Origin: Lentibacter sp. XHP0401
GTDB taxonomy: Bacteria > Pseudomonadota > Alphaproteobacteria > Rhodobacterales > Rhodobacteraceae
Assembly: GCF_025751535.1 (NCBI RefSeq)
Contig: NZ_JAOWLC010000012.1
Span: forward strand, 62,001 to 126,000
DNA length: 64,000 bases
Direction: 5' to 3'
Made by a program: the position numbers and the translations under genes. Under the pieces are notes generated by a model, which was not told where the DNA came from, searched no databases, and saw nothing but the letters and a program-made list of their open reading frames with translations. Within the stretch, counting starts at the first letter, position 1. The number at the start of each line of letters is the position of its first letter. This document shows positions 36,354 through 45,594 of the stretch, piece after piece.

Positions 36354-37154
36354 ATGACACAGAGCATGGATATACGCGGTATGGAGATACTGGGCGCGCC
36401 GATTTCCGAAGCCGAAGTCGAGGCCGAGCTTACCGCGCTGGCGCGGCGTTACGGGCGCGCAGGCGGTTTGGTGATTGATCTGCTCAACCAGATCGGCGGT
36501 CAGGCCGACAGCCTGCTGGAGCGCTTGCCAAGGCCTGTGCGCGAAGGGCTGGAAAGCCAGACCGAACGCGCTTTGCGCCTGGCCCTTGATGCGGCGACAC
36601 GCTCGCGCAGCACTATGGCGGGCGAGCCAAGCTGGATGACCCGCGCCTTGACAACGGCCATGGGCGCGGCGGGCGGCTTTGGCGGGCTGCCCTCGGCTTT
36701 GGCCGAACTGCCGGTGACAACAACAGTGCTCTTGCGGGCCATCCAGACGATTGCCGAGGAGCACGGGTTTGACACCTCTGAAGAGGCCGTGAAATACGAT
36801 TGTATCACTGTTTTTGCCGTGGCAGGGCCGCTGGATGGCGATGACGGTGCGGATCTTGCGTTTCTCTCCACGCGGATCATGGTTAACGGAGCCGCCTTGA
36901 GCGGGTTGATTGCGCGGATTGCACCGCGCCTCTCCGTTGTTTTGGGCCAGAAACTTGCGGCTCAGACCGTGCCTGTTTTGGGCGCGGCGGCGGGGGCTGC
37001 GACGAATTACGCCTACACGAGCTATTATCAGGACATGGCGCATGTGCATTTCGGCCTACGTCGCCTCGCGATCAATTCGGACCTTTCGCATGATGATCTG
37101 CTGGCACGATTCAAAACAAAGATACGCAAAACCAAGATCAACCGCACCAGCTAG
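36354..37154 (+). CDS. EcsC family protein
   Basis: A 266-residue protein of the EcsC family. Typical segments are ALRLALDAATRS, a glycine/alanine-rich GAAGGFGGLPSALAELPVTT and the C-terminal AAGAATNYAYTSYYQDMAHVHFGLRRL. In Bacillus, ecsC sits with an ABC transporter but its role is unknown; no transporter is adjacent here. Weakly hydrophobic middle segments suggest membrane association. A T-rich element follows the stop. Confidence 0.82.
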   Translation: MTQSMDIRGMEILGAPISEAEVEAELTALARRYGRAGGLVIDLLNQIGGQADSLLERLPRPVREGLESQTERALRLALDAATRSRSTMAGEPSWMTRALTTAMGAAGGFGGLPSALAELPVTTTVLLRAIQTIAEEHGFDTSEEAVKYDCITVFAVAGPLDGDDGADLAFLSTRIMVNGAALSGLIARIAPRLSVVLGQKLAAQTVPVLGAAAGAATNYAYTSYYQDMAHVHFGLRRLAINSDLSHDDLLARFKTKIRKTKINRTS

Positions 37155-37160
37155 GCGCTC

Positions 37161-37200
37161 CTTGTCTTTTTCTTGCTAAAAATATCCTCGCCGAAGGCAT
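37161..37200 (+). repeat. T-rich 3'-end element, copy C
   Basis: Right after the EcsC stop: CTTGTCTTTTTCTTGCTAAA then AATATCCTCGCCGAAGGC. It is the same plan as copy A at 15463-15498. A GGGGCC...GGCCCC hairpin lies just beyond it (about 37208-37230). Confidence 0.55.
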
Positions 37201-37261
37201 AAAAGTCGGGGCCGAGCGAAGCGAGGCCCCCGCCGCGATGCGCGTAGCGCAGCGCAAAACC

Positions 37262-39514
37262 TCAGTTGAGGGAGCGGATATACTCGACAACCGCTGGCCG
37301 AACCGATTGATCGCCGCGTTCGGCGGCGGCGTCAATGAGGGCTTTGACCTCGCCCAAGTCCACGCGGCGCAGCAGGCTTTTGACGGGACCGATGGAGGCG
37401 GGCCGCATTGACAGTGTGCGCAGGCCGATGGCTGCGAGGCAGACCGCTTCGAGCGGGCGGCCCGCGTCTTCACCGCAAAAGCTGAGCGGGGTGTTCGAGC
37501 CGGCGCAGCGTTTCACGATGCCTTCCAGAAACGTCAGAAAGCTCACGTTGAGGCTGTCATAGCGGCGGCGGACGCGTTCGTTTTCTCTATCGGCGGCGAA
37601 GAAGAATTGTTTCAGGTCGTTGCCGCCGATAGAGAGAAAATCAACCTCGTCAAAGAATTTGTCAGGGGCAAAGGCCAGTGAGGGCGTTTCCAGCATCGCG
37701 CCGATTTCGAGAGTGTCGGGCAGGGAGTGGCCGAGCACTTTTTCGCGTGCGATGGCTTTGTCCATCTCGTCGCGGGCGGCGCGGAACTCTTCGGACTGGG
37801 CCACAAAAGGGAACATCACCGTCAGGGGGCGGCCGTTTGCGGCGCGCAGAAGCGCTTGAAGTTGCATGCGCATGATGCCGGGTTTGTCGAGACCCACACG
37901 GATGGCGCGCCAGCCAAGCGCGGGGTTCGGCTCGTCGTGGGGCTTCATGTAGGGGAGCACCTTGTCAGAGCCGATATCGAGCGTGCGAAACACCACACGT
38001 TTGCCCTGTGCCGCATCAAGAACACGCGCATAAAGCGCGGAGAGTTCGGAGCGCCGTGGCATCTGGTTACGCACCAGAAATTGCAATTCGGTGCGGAACA
38101 GGCCGACGCCATCGGCACCTGATCCGTCAAGCGAGGGCAGATCGGCCATGAGGCCTGCATTCATGTGCAGGTTGATTGTCTGGGCATCGCGCGTTTCGGC
38201 GGGCTTGTCGCGAATTGAGGCGTAGCGCTCCTGGGCATCCGCCTGCATTGCGATTTTGTCACGAAAGGCGGCGACGACGCTGTCATCCGGGCGCAGGTGT
38301 GTGACACCCTGATCGCCATCAACCATGATGTGATCGCCGTTAAGCGCCTCTGTGGTGATGCGGGTGGCATGCACGACAAGCGGAATTGCCAATGCGCGGG
38401 CAACGATGGCGGCGTGGGAGCCGACAGAGCCTTCTTCGAGCACGATGCCTTTGAGCGAGCGGCCATAATCGAGCAGTTCGGCGGGGCCGATATTGCGCGC
38501 AATCAGCACGGGATCGGACGGCATTTCGGCCCCGGTGTTGAGCCCCTGTCCCGTGAGGATGCGCAAAAGGCGGTTGGAGAGATCATCGAGATCATGCAGG
38601 CGCTCGCGCAGGTAGGCATCTTTTACCTGCTGCATACGGGCGCGGGCGGTGGATTGTTCTTTTTCGACAGCGGCTTCGGCGGAGAGGCCGCGGCCGATGT
38701 CTTGCTCCATGCGGCTCATCCAGCCTTTGGAATTGGCGAACATGCGGTAGGCTTCGAGCACGTCGAGCTGTTCTTTGCCGCCGCCGCGCGCGCCTGCGAG
38801 CATTTTGTCAACGCCCACGCGCAACTCCTCGACCGCTTCGTTGAGGCGTTCCAATTCGCGGTGCGGGTCTTCGGCGAAGGGGTTTGTCACCACCACGCGG
38901 GGTTCGTGCAGCCAGACGTGGCCTTCGGCCGCGCCTTCCTGTCCTGTTGTGCCGCGCACAAGGACGGGTTGGGTGTGGCGCGCCGAAAGGGCCGCTCCCT
39001 CTCCGATAAAGGCGCCAAGCTCGGCCATTTCGGCGAGCACCATGGCGACAACTTCGAGGGCATCGACCTCTTCATCGGCAAATTCGCGGGCGTCTTTGGT
39101 CTGGACAACAAGCACGCCGAGCTTTTCGCCCAAGCGCTGGATCGGCACGCCGAGGAAGCTGGAGTAAATTTCTTCGCCTGTTTCGGGCATGAAGCGGAAA
39201 CCGCGTTCGGAAGGGGCATCGGGGGTGTTGATCCGCTGGCCCTTGCGCGCGACGCGCCCAACGAGGCCTTCGCCTATTCTGAGACGGGTCTGGTGGACAG
39301 ATTCGGCCTTGAGGCCTTCGGTGGCGCAGAGTTCGAGTGTGTCATCGTCGCGAAAGAGGTAGACCGAGCAAACCTCTGAGTGCATTTCTTCGGCGATAAG
39401 CTTGGTGATGGTATCAAGCCGCGCCTGACCGGCACTGTCCTCGGCCATAACCTCGCGCAGACGGGCCAGCATATGCCGGCTGTCTGTTTTGATTGGGACG
39501 CTTGGCTCTGTCAT
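37262..39514 (-). CDS. ptsP: PTS enzyme I-Ntr (phosphoenolpyruvate-protein phosphotransferase)
   Basis: A 750-residue protein starting the nitrogen-related phosphotransfer chain (PEP to NPr to EIIA-Ntr). Domain order: an N-terminal GAF domain (about 1-170, with SVYLFRDDDTLELCATEGLK), the HPr-interacting helical region, the phosphohistidine domain (H367 in EEGSVGSHAAIVARA), then the PEP-binding barrel with VGLFRTELQFLVRN and LSFCGEDAGRP. It is 39 bp downstream of lysC on the same strand, an arrangement I recall as common in this order. Confidence 0.93.
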   Translation of the reverse strand: MTEPSVPIKTDSRHMLARLREVMAEDSAGQARLDTITKLIAEEMHSEVCSVYLFRDDDTLELCATEGLKAESVHQTRLRIGEGLVGRVARKGQRINTPDAPSERGFRFMPETGEEIYSSFLGVPIQRLGEKLGVLVVQTKDAREFADEEVDALEVVAMVLAEMAELGAFIGEGAALSARHTQPVLVRGTTGQEGAAEGHVWLHEPRVVVTNPFAEDPHRELERLNEAVEELRVGVDKMLAGARGGGKEQLDVLEAYRMFANSKGWMSRMEQDIGRGLSAEAAVEKEQSTARARMQQVKDAYLRERLHDLDDLSNRLLRILTGQGLNTGAEMPSDPVLIARNIGPAELLDYGRSLKGIVLEEGSVGSHAAIVARALAIPLVVHATRITTEALNGDHIMVDGDQGVTHLRPDDSVVAAFRDKIAMQADAQERYASIRDKPAETRDAQTINLHMNAGLMADLPSLDGSGADGVGLFRTELQFLVRNQMPRRSELSALYARVLDAAQGKRVVFRTLDIGSDKVLPYMKPHDEPNPALGWRAIRVGLDKPGIMRMQLQALLRAANGRPLTVMFPFVAQSEEFRAARDEMDKAIAREKVLGHSLPDTLEIGAMLETPSLAFAPDKFFDEVDFLSIGGNDLKQFFFAADRENERVRRRYDSLNVSFLTFLEGIVKRCAGSNTPLSFCGEDAGRPLEAVCLAAIGLRTLSMRPASIGPVKSLLRRVDLGEVKALIDAAAERGDQSVRPAVVEYIRSLN

Positions 39515-39553
39515 TTTATTGCGGGCCTTGTGTGGTCTGACCCAAGGAAAACC

Positions 39554-40792
39554 TCAGGCCTGTTTCTCAAGCTCAAACGCATCATGCAGCGCTTGGACGG
39601 CGAGTTCCATGTATTTCCTGTCGATCAGCACGGAAATCTTGATTTCCGATGTCGCAATAACCTTAATGTTTATTCCTTCATCAGATAGCGTTTTGAACAT
39701 GGTCGCGGCCACGCCGGATTGGCTGCGCATACCGATTCCCACGGCCGAAACCTTGGCTACATCGGTGTCGGCAACGAGGTTGTGATAGTTGATTTCGCCG
39801 CTTTCTTTGGCGTTTTCCATGGCTTTCTCGGCGCGCTTCACCTGATCGACGGGGCAGGAGAAAGTCATGTCGGTGCGGCCGTCTTCGGCGATGTTCTGGA
39901 TGATCATATCGACGTTGATGCCGGCCTCGGAGAGCGGGCCGAAGATTGCTGCGGCAATGCCGGGGCGGTCGGCCACGGAGAGCAGCGTCATTTTGGCTTC
40001 ATCGCGGGAATAGGCGATGCCTGATACGGGGCGGTTTTCCATAACTTCCTCCTCATCGCAAACGAGCGTGCCCGCATCGTCGGATTGTTCTTCAAAAGAG
40101 CTTAGCACTCTGAGTTTGACTTTGTAGCGCATGGCCAGTTCGACCGAGCGGGTTTGCAGGACTTTTGCACCAAGCGAGGCCAGCTCAAGCATTTCCTCGA
40201 AGGCGATTTTATCAAGCTTGCGGGCCTTGGACGAGATGCGCGGATCGGTGGTGTAGACGCCGTCGACATCGGTGTAGATATCGCAGCGCTCGGCCTTGAA
40301 CGCCGCCGCAAAGGCGACAGCCGTTGTATCGGAGCCGCCGCGGCCCAGTGTTGTGATGCGCCCTTCGGGGCTGATGCCTTGAAAGCCTGCCACAACGGCC
40401 ACGCGCATACCTTCGGCAAACTTTGCTTCGATATTGGCGGGGGGGATATCTTCAATCCGTGCAGAGGCATGGGCCGAAGTGGTTTTCACAGGCACTTGCC
40501 AGCCCTGCCAAGAGCGTGCGGGGATGTCCATTTCCTGCAATGTCAGCGCCATGAGGCCCGCTGTCACATTTTCACCCGAGGAAACGACCGCGTCGTATTC
40601 GCGCGCGTCATAGAGCGGGGAGGTTTCATTGACCCAGCCGACAAGCTCGTTTGTCTTGCCGGACATAGCCGAGACAATCACGATCACATCATAGCCCTTG
40701 GCCACTTCAACGCCCACGCGCTTGGCTGCGCGGCGGATGCGGTCGGGGTTGGCGACGGATGTGCCGCCGAATTTCATCACCAGAACGGGCAT
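39554..40792 (-). CDS. lysC: Aspartate kinase
   Basis: A 412-residue monofunctional kinase that phosphorylates aspartate, the entry to lysine, threonine, methionine and diaminopimelate. It has the N-terminal VMKFGGTSVANPDRI (KFGGTS), the TLGRGGSDTTA motif, TDVDGVYTTDPR, and two C-terminal ACT regulatory repeats (from about residue 265) for feedback inhibition. It is transcribed toward ptsP. hom, a later step of the threonine/methionine branch, is 7 kb away in this window. Confidence 0.95.
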   Translation of the reverse strand: MPVLVMKFGGTSVANPDRIRRAAKRVGVEVAKGYDVIVIVSAMSGKTNELVGWVNETSPLYDAREYDAVVSSGENVTAGLMALTLQEMDIPARSWQGWQVPVKTTSAHASARIEDIPPANIEAKFAEGMRVAVVAGFQGISPEGRITTLGRGGSDTTAVAFAAAFKAERCDIYTDVDGVYTTDPRISSKARKLDKIAFEEMLELASLGAKVLQTRSVELAMRYKVKLRVLSSFEEQSDDAGTLVCDEEEVMENRPVSGIAYSRDEAKMTLLSVADRPGIAAAIFGPLSEAGINVDMIIQNIAEDGRTDMTFSCPVDQVKRAEKAMENAKESGEINYHNLVADTDVAKVSAVGIGMRSQSGVAATMFKTLSDEGINIKVIATSEIKISVLIDRKYMELAVQALHDAFELEKQA

Positions 40793-40877
40793 GGGAGGCC
40801 TCTTTATTACGTGAAGCGCGGTTTAGTCTCTCTGAGACGTGAGAGCAAGAGCGTGATGCCGCGTCAAAATGAGCGAC

Positions 40878-41525
40878 TCAATAGGGGTGATCGCGGCCAT
40901 CCCATGTGCGAAAGCAGCCTGTTGTCTCGAGGCTGAGGGCGTCGAACTCCTTGATCAGGCCTTCAGCGGACTGGGCCACGTCTATATCGCCACCTTCACC
41001 GCCCATTTCGGTGCGGACCCAACCCGGGTGATAGCAGCCCACGGCGATGCCTTCAGGTTTCAGATCGGTTGCGAGATTGCGCGCGAGGTTGAGCGCGGCG
41101 GCTTTGGAACTGCGGTAGATATAACTGCCGCCCGGCGCGCGGGTGTCGCTGCCCATTTGCGAAGAAATGATCGCGATTTTGGGCGCTTCGGAGCGCAGGA
41201 GATGCGGCAGGAAGGCCTGAACGGTGAGAAAGACGCCTGTTACATTGGTGGCGAACGTATCAGCCCACATTTGCGCGGGGTAGCCATCTTCCAGAATCTG
41301 GCCCTTGTCCTGATAGATGCCTGCGTTGCAGACGAGCAGATCGACTGTCTCGGTTGACATGGCATTGGCCAGCGCCTTGACGCTGGCGGGATTGGTCACA
41401 TCGAGGGCGGCGTAGCCATCACCGCTGCGGGCGGTGGCTGTGACAGTGTCGCCCGTGACAGTGTAAAGCTCGGAGAGACGTGCGCCAATGCCACGATTGG
41501 CCCCGGTGATGAGAATATGGCTCAA
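40878..41525 (-). CDS. Short-chain dehydrogenase/reductase
   Basis: A 215-residue SDR. The cofactor loop is ITGANRGIGARL (residues 6-17), the NAG motif is VCNAGIY, the catalytic serine is in AIISSQMGS, and the Y-K pair is in SYIYRSSKAAALN. It resembles the C-factor/short SDR group. The substrate is unknown. Its ATG overlaps the DUF1178 stop (ATGA), so it is translated with that gene. Confidence 0.85.
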   Translation of the reverse strand: MSHILITGANRGIGARLSELYTVTGDTVTATARSGDGYAALDVTNPASVKALANAMSTETVDLLVCNAGIYQDKGQILEDGYPAQMWADTFATNVTGVFLTVQAFLPHLLRSEAPKIAIISSQMGSDTRAPGGSYIYRSSKAAALNLARNLATDLKPEGIAVGCYHPGWVRTEMGGEGGDIDVAQSAEGLIKEFDALSLETTGCFRTWDGRDHPY

Positions 41526-41941
41526 TTTGATCTCCTGTTCGGCTTGAAGGGCAGGGGCATGACAGGCACACCATCCTCGATGAGCTTTTTGGCCTCTTCC
41601 ACCTTGGCTTCGCCATAGATTGCACGCTCCGGCGCATCGCCCAAGTGCATTTTGCGGGCCTCGGCGGCGAATTTGGGGCCGACATATTCGGAATTGGCCT
41701 CAATTTTGCGGCGCATCTCGGACAATGCCTGTTCGGCGGGGTGCGCGGGCTGGCTGAGTGCGCCTTTTGACGTATCGCGCGTGCTGACCCGCGGCGCCAT
41801 GAGGGATTTTTCAACCTCGGGCGAGCCGCAGACGGCGCATTCTATTTTGCCGGACGCGCGCAGACTCTCGAAGGCTTCAGAGGACTGAAACCAGCTGTCA
41901 AAGCTGTGGCCATGTGCGCATTTGAGCGAAAAACTGATCAT
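41522..41941 (-). CDS. DUF1178 family protein
   Basis: A 139-residue protein opening with MISFSLKCAHGHSFDSWFQS and a CAVCGSPEVEKSLMAP segment. C8/H10/H12 and the CxxC at about 36-39 look like a small zinc ribbon, the hallmark of DUF1178, a family largely confined to proteobacteria with unknown function. It is coupled to the downstream SDR. Confidence 0.85.
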   Translation of the reverse strand: MISFSLKCAHGHSFDSWFQSSEAFESLRASGKIECAVCGSPEVEKSLMAPRVSTRDTSKGALSQPAHPAEQALSEMRRKIEANSEYVGPKFAAEARKMHLGDAPERAIYGEAKVEEAKKLIEDGVPVMPLPFKPNRRSN

Positions 41942-42011
41942 CGCGTGCCTTTAAGGTATCGTTAGTAAATAGATAAGCTTTGTGGCGCGTCGTGCAAGCC
42001 TTGTGCGGGCC

Positions 42012-42509
42012 TCAGGCTTCGAGCAGGCGGGGATCGAAAGTCTTGAGGATTTTCTTCAGTTCCGGTTCCGAGACTTTACCTGCCGCCTTTTTCGGGCTGA
42101 ACCACTTGCGGCGGCGCTGGCCTTTTTCGGGGAAGTTCTTTTCAAGCGAGGTGACGTGCACAGGGTAGACCAATGCGATGCAAGGCAAGCTTTCTTTCGG
42201 GCTGAGTTCTTTGGTGTAGGAAAACAGCCCCAAGCAGCGATCATAGGCCTTTCCCTTCACGCCCGCTTCTTCCCATGCTTCTTGCAGCGCGGCTTCTGCG
42301 GGGGTTTTCTCGGCCATTGGCCAGCCTTTGGGGATGATCCAGCGCTGGGAGCCGCGCGAGGTGATGAGCAAGACTTCGGGCTCACCTTTTCGCATCCGGT
42401 AGCAGAGCGCTGCGAACTGGCTGCGCACATCGGTTTTGCGCGCGCCTTTGAGCAGGATCGGGAGTTGTTTCGGGCCTTGAATGACCATGGCTTCGGGCTT
42501 CTCTTTCAT
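42012..42509 (-). CDS. Nudix hydrolase (diphosphoinositol polyphosphate-like)
   Basis: A 165-residue hydrolase. The Nudix box is GWPMAEKTPAEAALQEAWEE followed by AGV, with the preceding WIIPKG typical of the Ap4A/diphosphoinositol polyphosphate subfamily. The C-terminal half carries KKAAGKVSEPELKKIL. A GCAGGA site precedes the ATG at 42509. The substrate is not established. Confidence 0.85.
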   Translation of the reverse strand: MKEKPEAMVIQGPKQLPILLKGARKTDVRSQFAALCYRMRKGEPEVLLITSRGSQRWIIPKGWPMAEKTPAEAALQEAWEEAGVKGKAYDRCLGLFSYTKELSPKESLPCIALVYPVHVTSLEKNFPEKGQRRRKWFSPKKAAGKVSEPELKKILKTFDPRLLEA

Positions 42510-42570
42510 TGTCCTGCGCTCGTTTTAAGCAGAAAGTTTGAATCAAAACTGAAGCCTTGGCCAGCCCTTC

Positions 42571-42600
42571 CTTGGGGGGCGCGCGATTTTGCCCCCCAAG
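42571..42600 (-). terminator. Hairpin downstream of the PhyH gene
   Basis: CTTGGGGGGC (42571-42580) pairs perfectly with GCCCCCCAAG (42591-42600). It lies 32 bases past the dioxygenase stop. There is no clear T run, so termination is likely but not certain. Confidence 0.55.
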
Positions 42601-42631
42601 ATGTTGTAATTTGTGCCCGATTTACGCCGGA

Positions 42632-43429
42632 TTAGCGCGTGTAGATGACGGGGAACCAATCGTCGCGCAAGCGCTCGCCTGCTTTCATGCCGTGATCGGG
42701 GAAGGGTGGCGAGGTCGGGCCGGGGCGCTCGACATAGCGGGCATCATCGCCGACAAGGCGCAGGCTGAAGGCGCGACGGCGGGTTTGGGAGGTGTTGCCG
42801 CGTGCGCCGTGCAGGATGGCGTAGTTGAAGGCGACGGCATCGCCCGGCTCCATCTCCCATTCGCGAATGTCCATGCCTTCGGCTTCGGGGTCGGGGACGG
42901 GCATATAATCTTCCTTATTGGGGAAATAGCTCTCGCCTGCGACCCAACGCATTGGCATCACTGGCTTTTCCCAAGCGTGGCTGCCTGCGACACAGCGCAG
43001 GGCGGCGTCTTTCACGGGGTCGAGCGGTGACCAGAAGCTGACATTTTGCACGCCATCGACGAAGTAGTAAGGCCCGTCAGTGTGCCAAGGGGTCGCCATC
43101 GAGGTGCCCGGCTCCTTGACGAGGACATGGTCGTGGAACATTTGTGTCGTTTGGCTGCCCATCAGGTCGGCGGCAACTTCGGCGGCGGGGGAGTGTGCGA
43201 TGACCTCGGCGAACTCCGGAATGCGCTGCCAGTTGCAATAATCATCAAAGAAGCGGCCTTTTTCGCCGTCTTTTTTATTTTCGGACGCGAAAGGGCCTGG
43301 CTCGGTCATGTTGCGTTCAACACCTGCGCGCAAGGTTTCGACATGGTCATTGAAGAGGCCTCGAATGACGATGACACCGTCGCGCTGGTAGGTCTCGATC
43401 TGGTCTTGGGTGAGAAGCGGATGAGGCAT
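42632..43429 (-). CDS. Phytanoyl-CoA dioxygenase family protein
   Basis: A 265-residue Fe(II)/2-oxoglutarate oxygenase. The double-stranded beta-helix shows HTDGPYYFVD (HxD iron ligands near residue 117), the distal VAFNYAILHGARGN with the second His, and R in RRRAFSLRLVGDD. The substrate is unknown; relatives act on ectoine, phosphonates or small acyl compounds. It is 15 bp after the GntR/UTRA regulator on the same strand, so the two form a small regulated unit. Confidence 0.85.
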   Translation of the reverse strand: MPHPLLTQDQIETYQRDGVIVIRGLFNDHVETLRAGVERNMTEPGPFASENKKDGEKGRFFDDYCNWQRIPEFAEVIAHSPAAEVAADLMGSQTTQMFHDHVLVKEPGTSMATPWHTDGPYYFVDGVQNVSFWSPLDPVKDAALRCVAGSHAWEKPVMPMRWVAGESYFPNKEDYMPVPDPEAEGMDIREWEMEPGDAVAFNYAILHGARGNTSQTRRRAFSLRLVGDDARYVERPGPTSPPFPDHGMKAGERLRDDWFPVIYTR

Positions 43430-43444
43430 GTTGGGCTCCTTTGG

Positions 43445-44146
43445 TTAAAGCTTCATGGTGAGGTGATAATCGGGGGCGTAGGCCATGCGAACCCAAGTGA
43501 TAGCGGCCTCGGGGCCGTGGGTGACGCGGTCGAGCACAAGTGTGGGTGTTTGGGGCGCGCAGCCGAGGGCTTCTGCAGCCTCCGCTTCAGCGGGCCGGGC
43601 GGAGTAATCAAGTGTGCCGTGGTTGAACGGCGCGTGGCGCAAAAGCCATTCGTTGGCGGAAACGCTCGCAAAGTCGGCCTCCCTGGCAGCGGGCACGCTT
43701 TGCGGATTGATAAAGCGGGTTTCAAAGGCAAAGGGGCGGGCATCGGCGAGATGCAGTGTTTCGACATAAATGAGCGGCGCGGCAACGGGCAGCGACATAG
43801 CCGCCGCGATATGGCTTGGCAGCGGGCGGCTGTCTTGCAGGATGCAGAGATGGGACGGGCTTGCCCCACGGGCGCGAATCTCTTCGGCGACCAGAGAGAT
43901 ATTGAGCTTGGCCGCGCGCTGGGGCAGCTCGGCGACACGGGTGCCGGCGCGGCGCTTGCGGATAAGCAGCCCCTCTTCAGCGAGGCTGCGCAGGGCGCGG
44001 TTGACCGTGGTGCGTGCGCAAGAAAGCTCGCGGGCGAACTCTTCTTCGGAGGGAATCAGCGCGCCGGGCGCCCATGCGCGCGACTGAATGCGGCGCAACG
44101 CTTCGGCGCGCACGTCTTCCCATCCTGAATATTCTTCGTTGCGCAT
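43445..44146 (-). CDS. GntR family transcriptional regulator (UTRA/HutC type)
   Basis: A 233-residue regulator. The winged helix shows GALIPSEEEFARELSCARTT then VNRALRSLAEEGLLIRKRRA. The C-terminal UTRA ligand domain begins near residue 80 with IRARGASPSH and includes LIYVETLHLADARPFAFETR and LDRVTHGPEAAITWVRMAY. It is the first gene of the unit with the PhyH dioxygenase and probably senses that enzyme's substrate or a related compound. Confidence 0.87.
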   Translation of the reverse strand: MRNEEYSGWEDVRAEALRRIQSRAWAPGALIPSEEEFARELSCARTTVNRALRSLAEEGLLIRKRRAGTRVAELPQRAAKLNISLVAEEIRARGASPSHLCILQDSRPLPSHIAAAMSLPVAAPLIYVETLHLADARPFAFETRFINPQSVPAAREADFASVSANEWLLRHAPFNHGTLDYSARPAEAEAAEALGCAPQTPTLVLDRVTHGPEAAITWVRMAYAPDYHLTMKL

Positions 44147-44296
44147 GGCTTACCCTTGGTTTGCTTGGGTGAATTGATATGTATGCACAAATAAGAAGTA
44201 AAGAGGGTTTATCGGCGAGACTTGTGAAACCTGCAACATGAGGCTGTGGAAAAACTGAAAACTTCTTCTGTTTCAGAAGCTTGTCGCACAAAAGAA

Positions 44297-44328
44297 AACC
44301 TCCGCCTGAAGGGAAGCAGGCGGAGGTT
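44297..44328 (-). terminator. Terminator of msrB-msrA
   Basis: AACCTCCGCCTG and CAGGCGGAGGTT form a 12-bp stem with an 8-base loop. On the minus strand it is followed by TTTCTTTTG, about 30 bases after the msrA stop. Confidence 0.88.
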
Positions 44329-44356
44329 GAAAGATATACTGCCTTGAGTTTAGTGC

Positions 44357-44866
44357 TTACTCTGCAGCGGAGCGCTTGGGGAGAACCCAATCGGGGCGGA
44401 TGAAGTGACAAGTGTAACCATTTGGAATCCGTTCCAGATAGTCCTGATGCTCTGGCTCGGCTTCCCAAAAATCACCTGCGGGCTCAAGTTCTGTCACAAT
44501 GCGCGCGGGCCAGAGGCCAGAGGCATTTACATCGGCGATGGTGTCTTCCGCGACGGCTTTTTGCGCCTCGTCCATGTAGTAGATCGCGGAGCGGTATGAC
44601 ATGCCGCGATCATTGCCTTGGCGGTTCTCCGTGGTCGGATCATGAATCTGAAAGAAGAACTCCAAGAGCTTGCGGTAGCTTATTTTTTCGGGGTTATACA
44701 CAACCTCGATACCTTCGGCGTGGGTGCCGTGGTCACGGTAGGTGGCGTTGGGCACATCGCCGCCTGTGTAGCCGACACGGGTGCTGACCACGCCATCCAT
44801 TTTGCGGATCAGGTCTTGCATGCCCCAGAAGCAGCCGCCTGCGAGAATTGCGGTTTCGGTTGTCAT
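44357..44866 (-). CDS. msrA: Peptide-methionine (S)-S-oxide reductase
   Basis: A 169-residue repair enzyme that reduces the S-form of methionine sulfoxide. The catalytic cysteine is C12 in [10 protein letters not shown], followed by [20 protein letters not shown]. There is no signal peptide, so it is cytosolic. It is the second gene of msrB-msrA, and its ATG overlaps the msrB stop (ATGA). Confidence 0.95.
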   Translation of the reverse strand: MTTETAILAGGCFWGMQDLIRKMDGVVSTRVGYTGGDVPNATYRDHGTHAEGIEVVYNPEKISYRKLLEFFFQIHDPTTENRQGNDRGMSYRSAIYYMDEAQKAVAEDTIADVNASGLWPARIVTELEPAGDFWEAEPEHQDYLERIPNGYTCHFIRPDWVLPKRSAAE

Positions 44867-45309
44867 GATGCGTCCTCCACTTGGTTTAGGTAGGCTCCGT
44901 AGCCTTCGGCTTCCATTTCATCTTTGGGAACAAAGCGCAGGCTTGCGGAGTTGATGCAGTAGCGTAGCCCGCCCATTTCAGGCGGACCGTCCGGAAAGAC
45001 ATGGCCAAGGTGGCTGTCGCCATGGGCAGAGCGCACTTCGGTGCGGACCATGCCGTGTGTCATGTCGCGCAGCTCGTTCACGTAGGCTTCCTCGACGGGC
45101 TTGGAGAAGCTCGGCCAGCCACAGCCTGATTCGAACTTGGAGCTGGAGGCAAAGAGCGGCTCGCCCGAGACGATATCCACATAAAGGCCAGCCTCGAAGT
45201 GACTGTTGTATTTGCCCGTAAAGGGCCGCTCTGTGCCGCTCTCTTGAGTGACGAAACGCTCTTCATCGGTGAGGGCGGCGAGGGATTCTGGTGTTTTCTG
45301 GTAATTCAT
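44863..45309 (-). CDS. msrB: Peptide-methionine (R)-S-oxide reductase
   Basis: A 148-residue enzyme that reduces the R-form of methionine sulfoxide. The catalytic cysteine is C118 in [10 protein letters not shown], with the HLGHVFPDG signature. A second cysteine in ESGCGWPSF can act as the resolving residue. The four zinc cysteines of the zinc-type MsrB (two CxxC pairs) are absent. The ATG at 45309 has AAGGGAG upstream. It is co-translated with msrA. Confidence 0.94.
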   Translation of the reverse strand: MNYQKTPESLAALTDEERFVTQESGTERPFTGKYNSHFEAGLYVDIVSGEPLFASSSKFESGCGWPSFSKPVEEAYVNELRDMTHGMVRTEVRSAHGDSHLGHVFPDGPPEMGGLRYCINSASLRFVPKDEMEAEGYGAYLNQVEDAS

Positions 45310-45418
45310 GGCGGAGGCTCCCTTAAAGTTCACGGGTAAAGGCAGAATGTGGGCATGTTGAAGCGATTTGCCAAGGGGGCAACGCTTTTGTGATGCTTGC
45401 TTTCAAGGGAGAAAGCTG

Positions 45419-45493
45419 TGGTACCCCGTAGGGGAGTCGAACCCCTCTTTTCAGGTTGAAAACCTGACGTCCTAACCGATAGACGAACGGGGC
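45419..45493 (-). tRNA. tRNA-Glu (anticodon TTC), with encoded CCA
   Basis: On the minus strand: acceptor GCCCCGT pairs with ACGGGGT (one G-T wobble), the D arm is TCGTCTATCGGTTAGGA, the anticodon stem TCAGG/CCTGA holds the loop TTTTCAA (anticodon TTC), and the T arm is GAGGGGTTCGACTCCCCT. Discriminator A and CCA follow. Confidence 0.95.
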
Positions 45494-45594
45494 ATACCCA
45501 GCCGTGAGGCGGTTTCTAGGGAAAGTGGCGCATCTGTGCAAGCCTAAATTTGCGCGGATTTTCACTTTTTTTTCCGTGAGGTGAAACGCGGGCG

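Noticed and set aside
38297-39379. 360-codon open frame on the plus strand
   Set aside because: Antisense to ptsP, Phe/His-rich shadow without domain.
42571-42600. Possible small RNA or riboswitch from the 10-bp hairpin
   Set aside because: A single hairpin past a stop codon is better explained as a transcript end; no conserved riboswitch core is visible.
44160-44215. Operator for the GntR/UTRA regulator near TTGATATGTATGCACAA
   Set aside because: The half-sites match at only three of eight positions, too weak to report as a feature.
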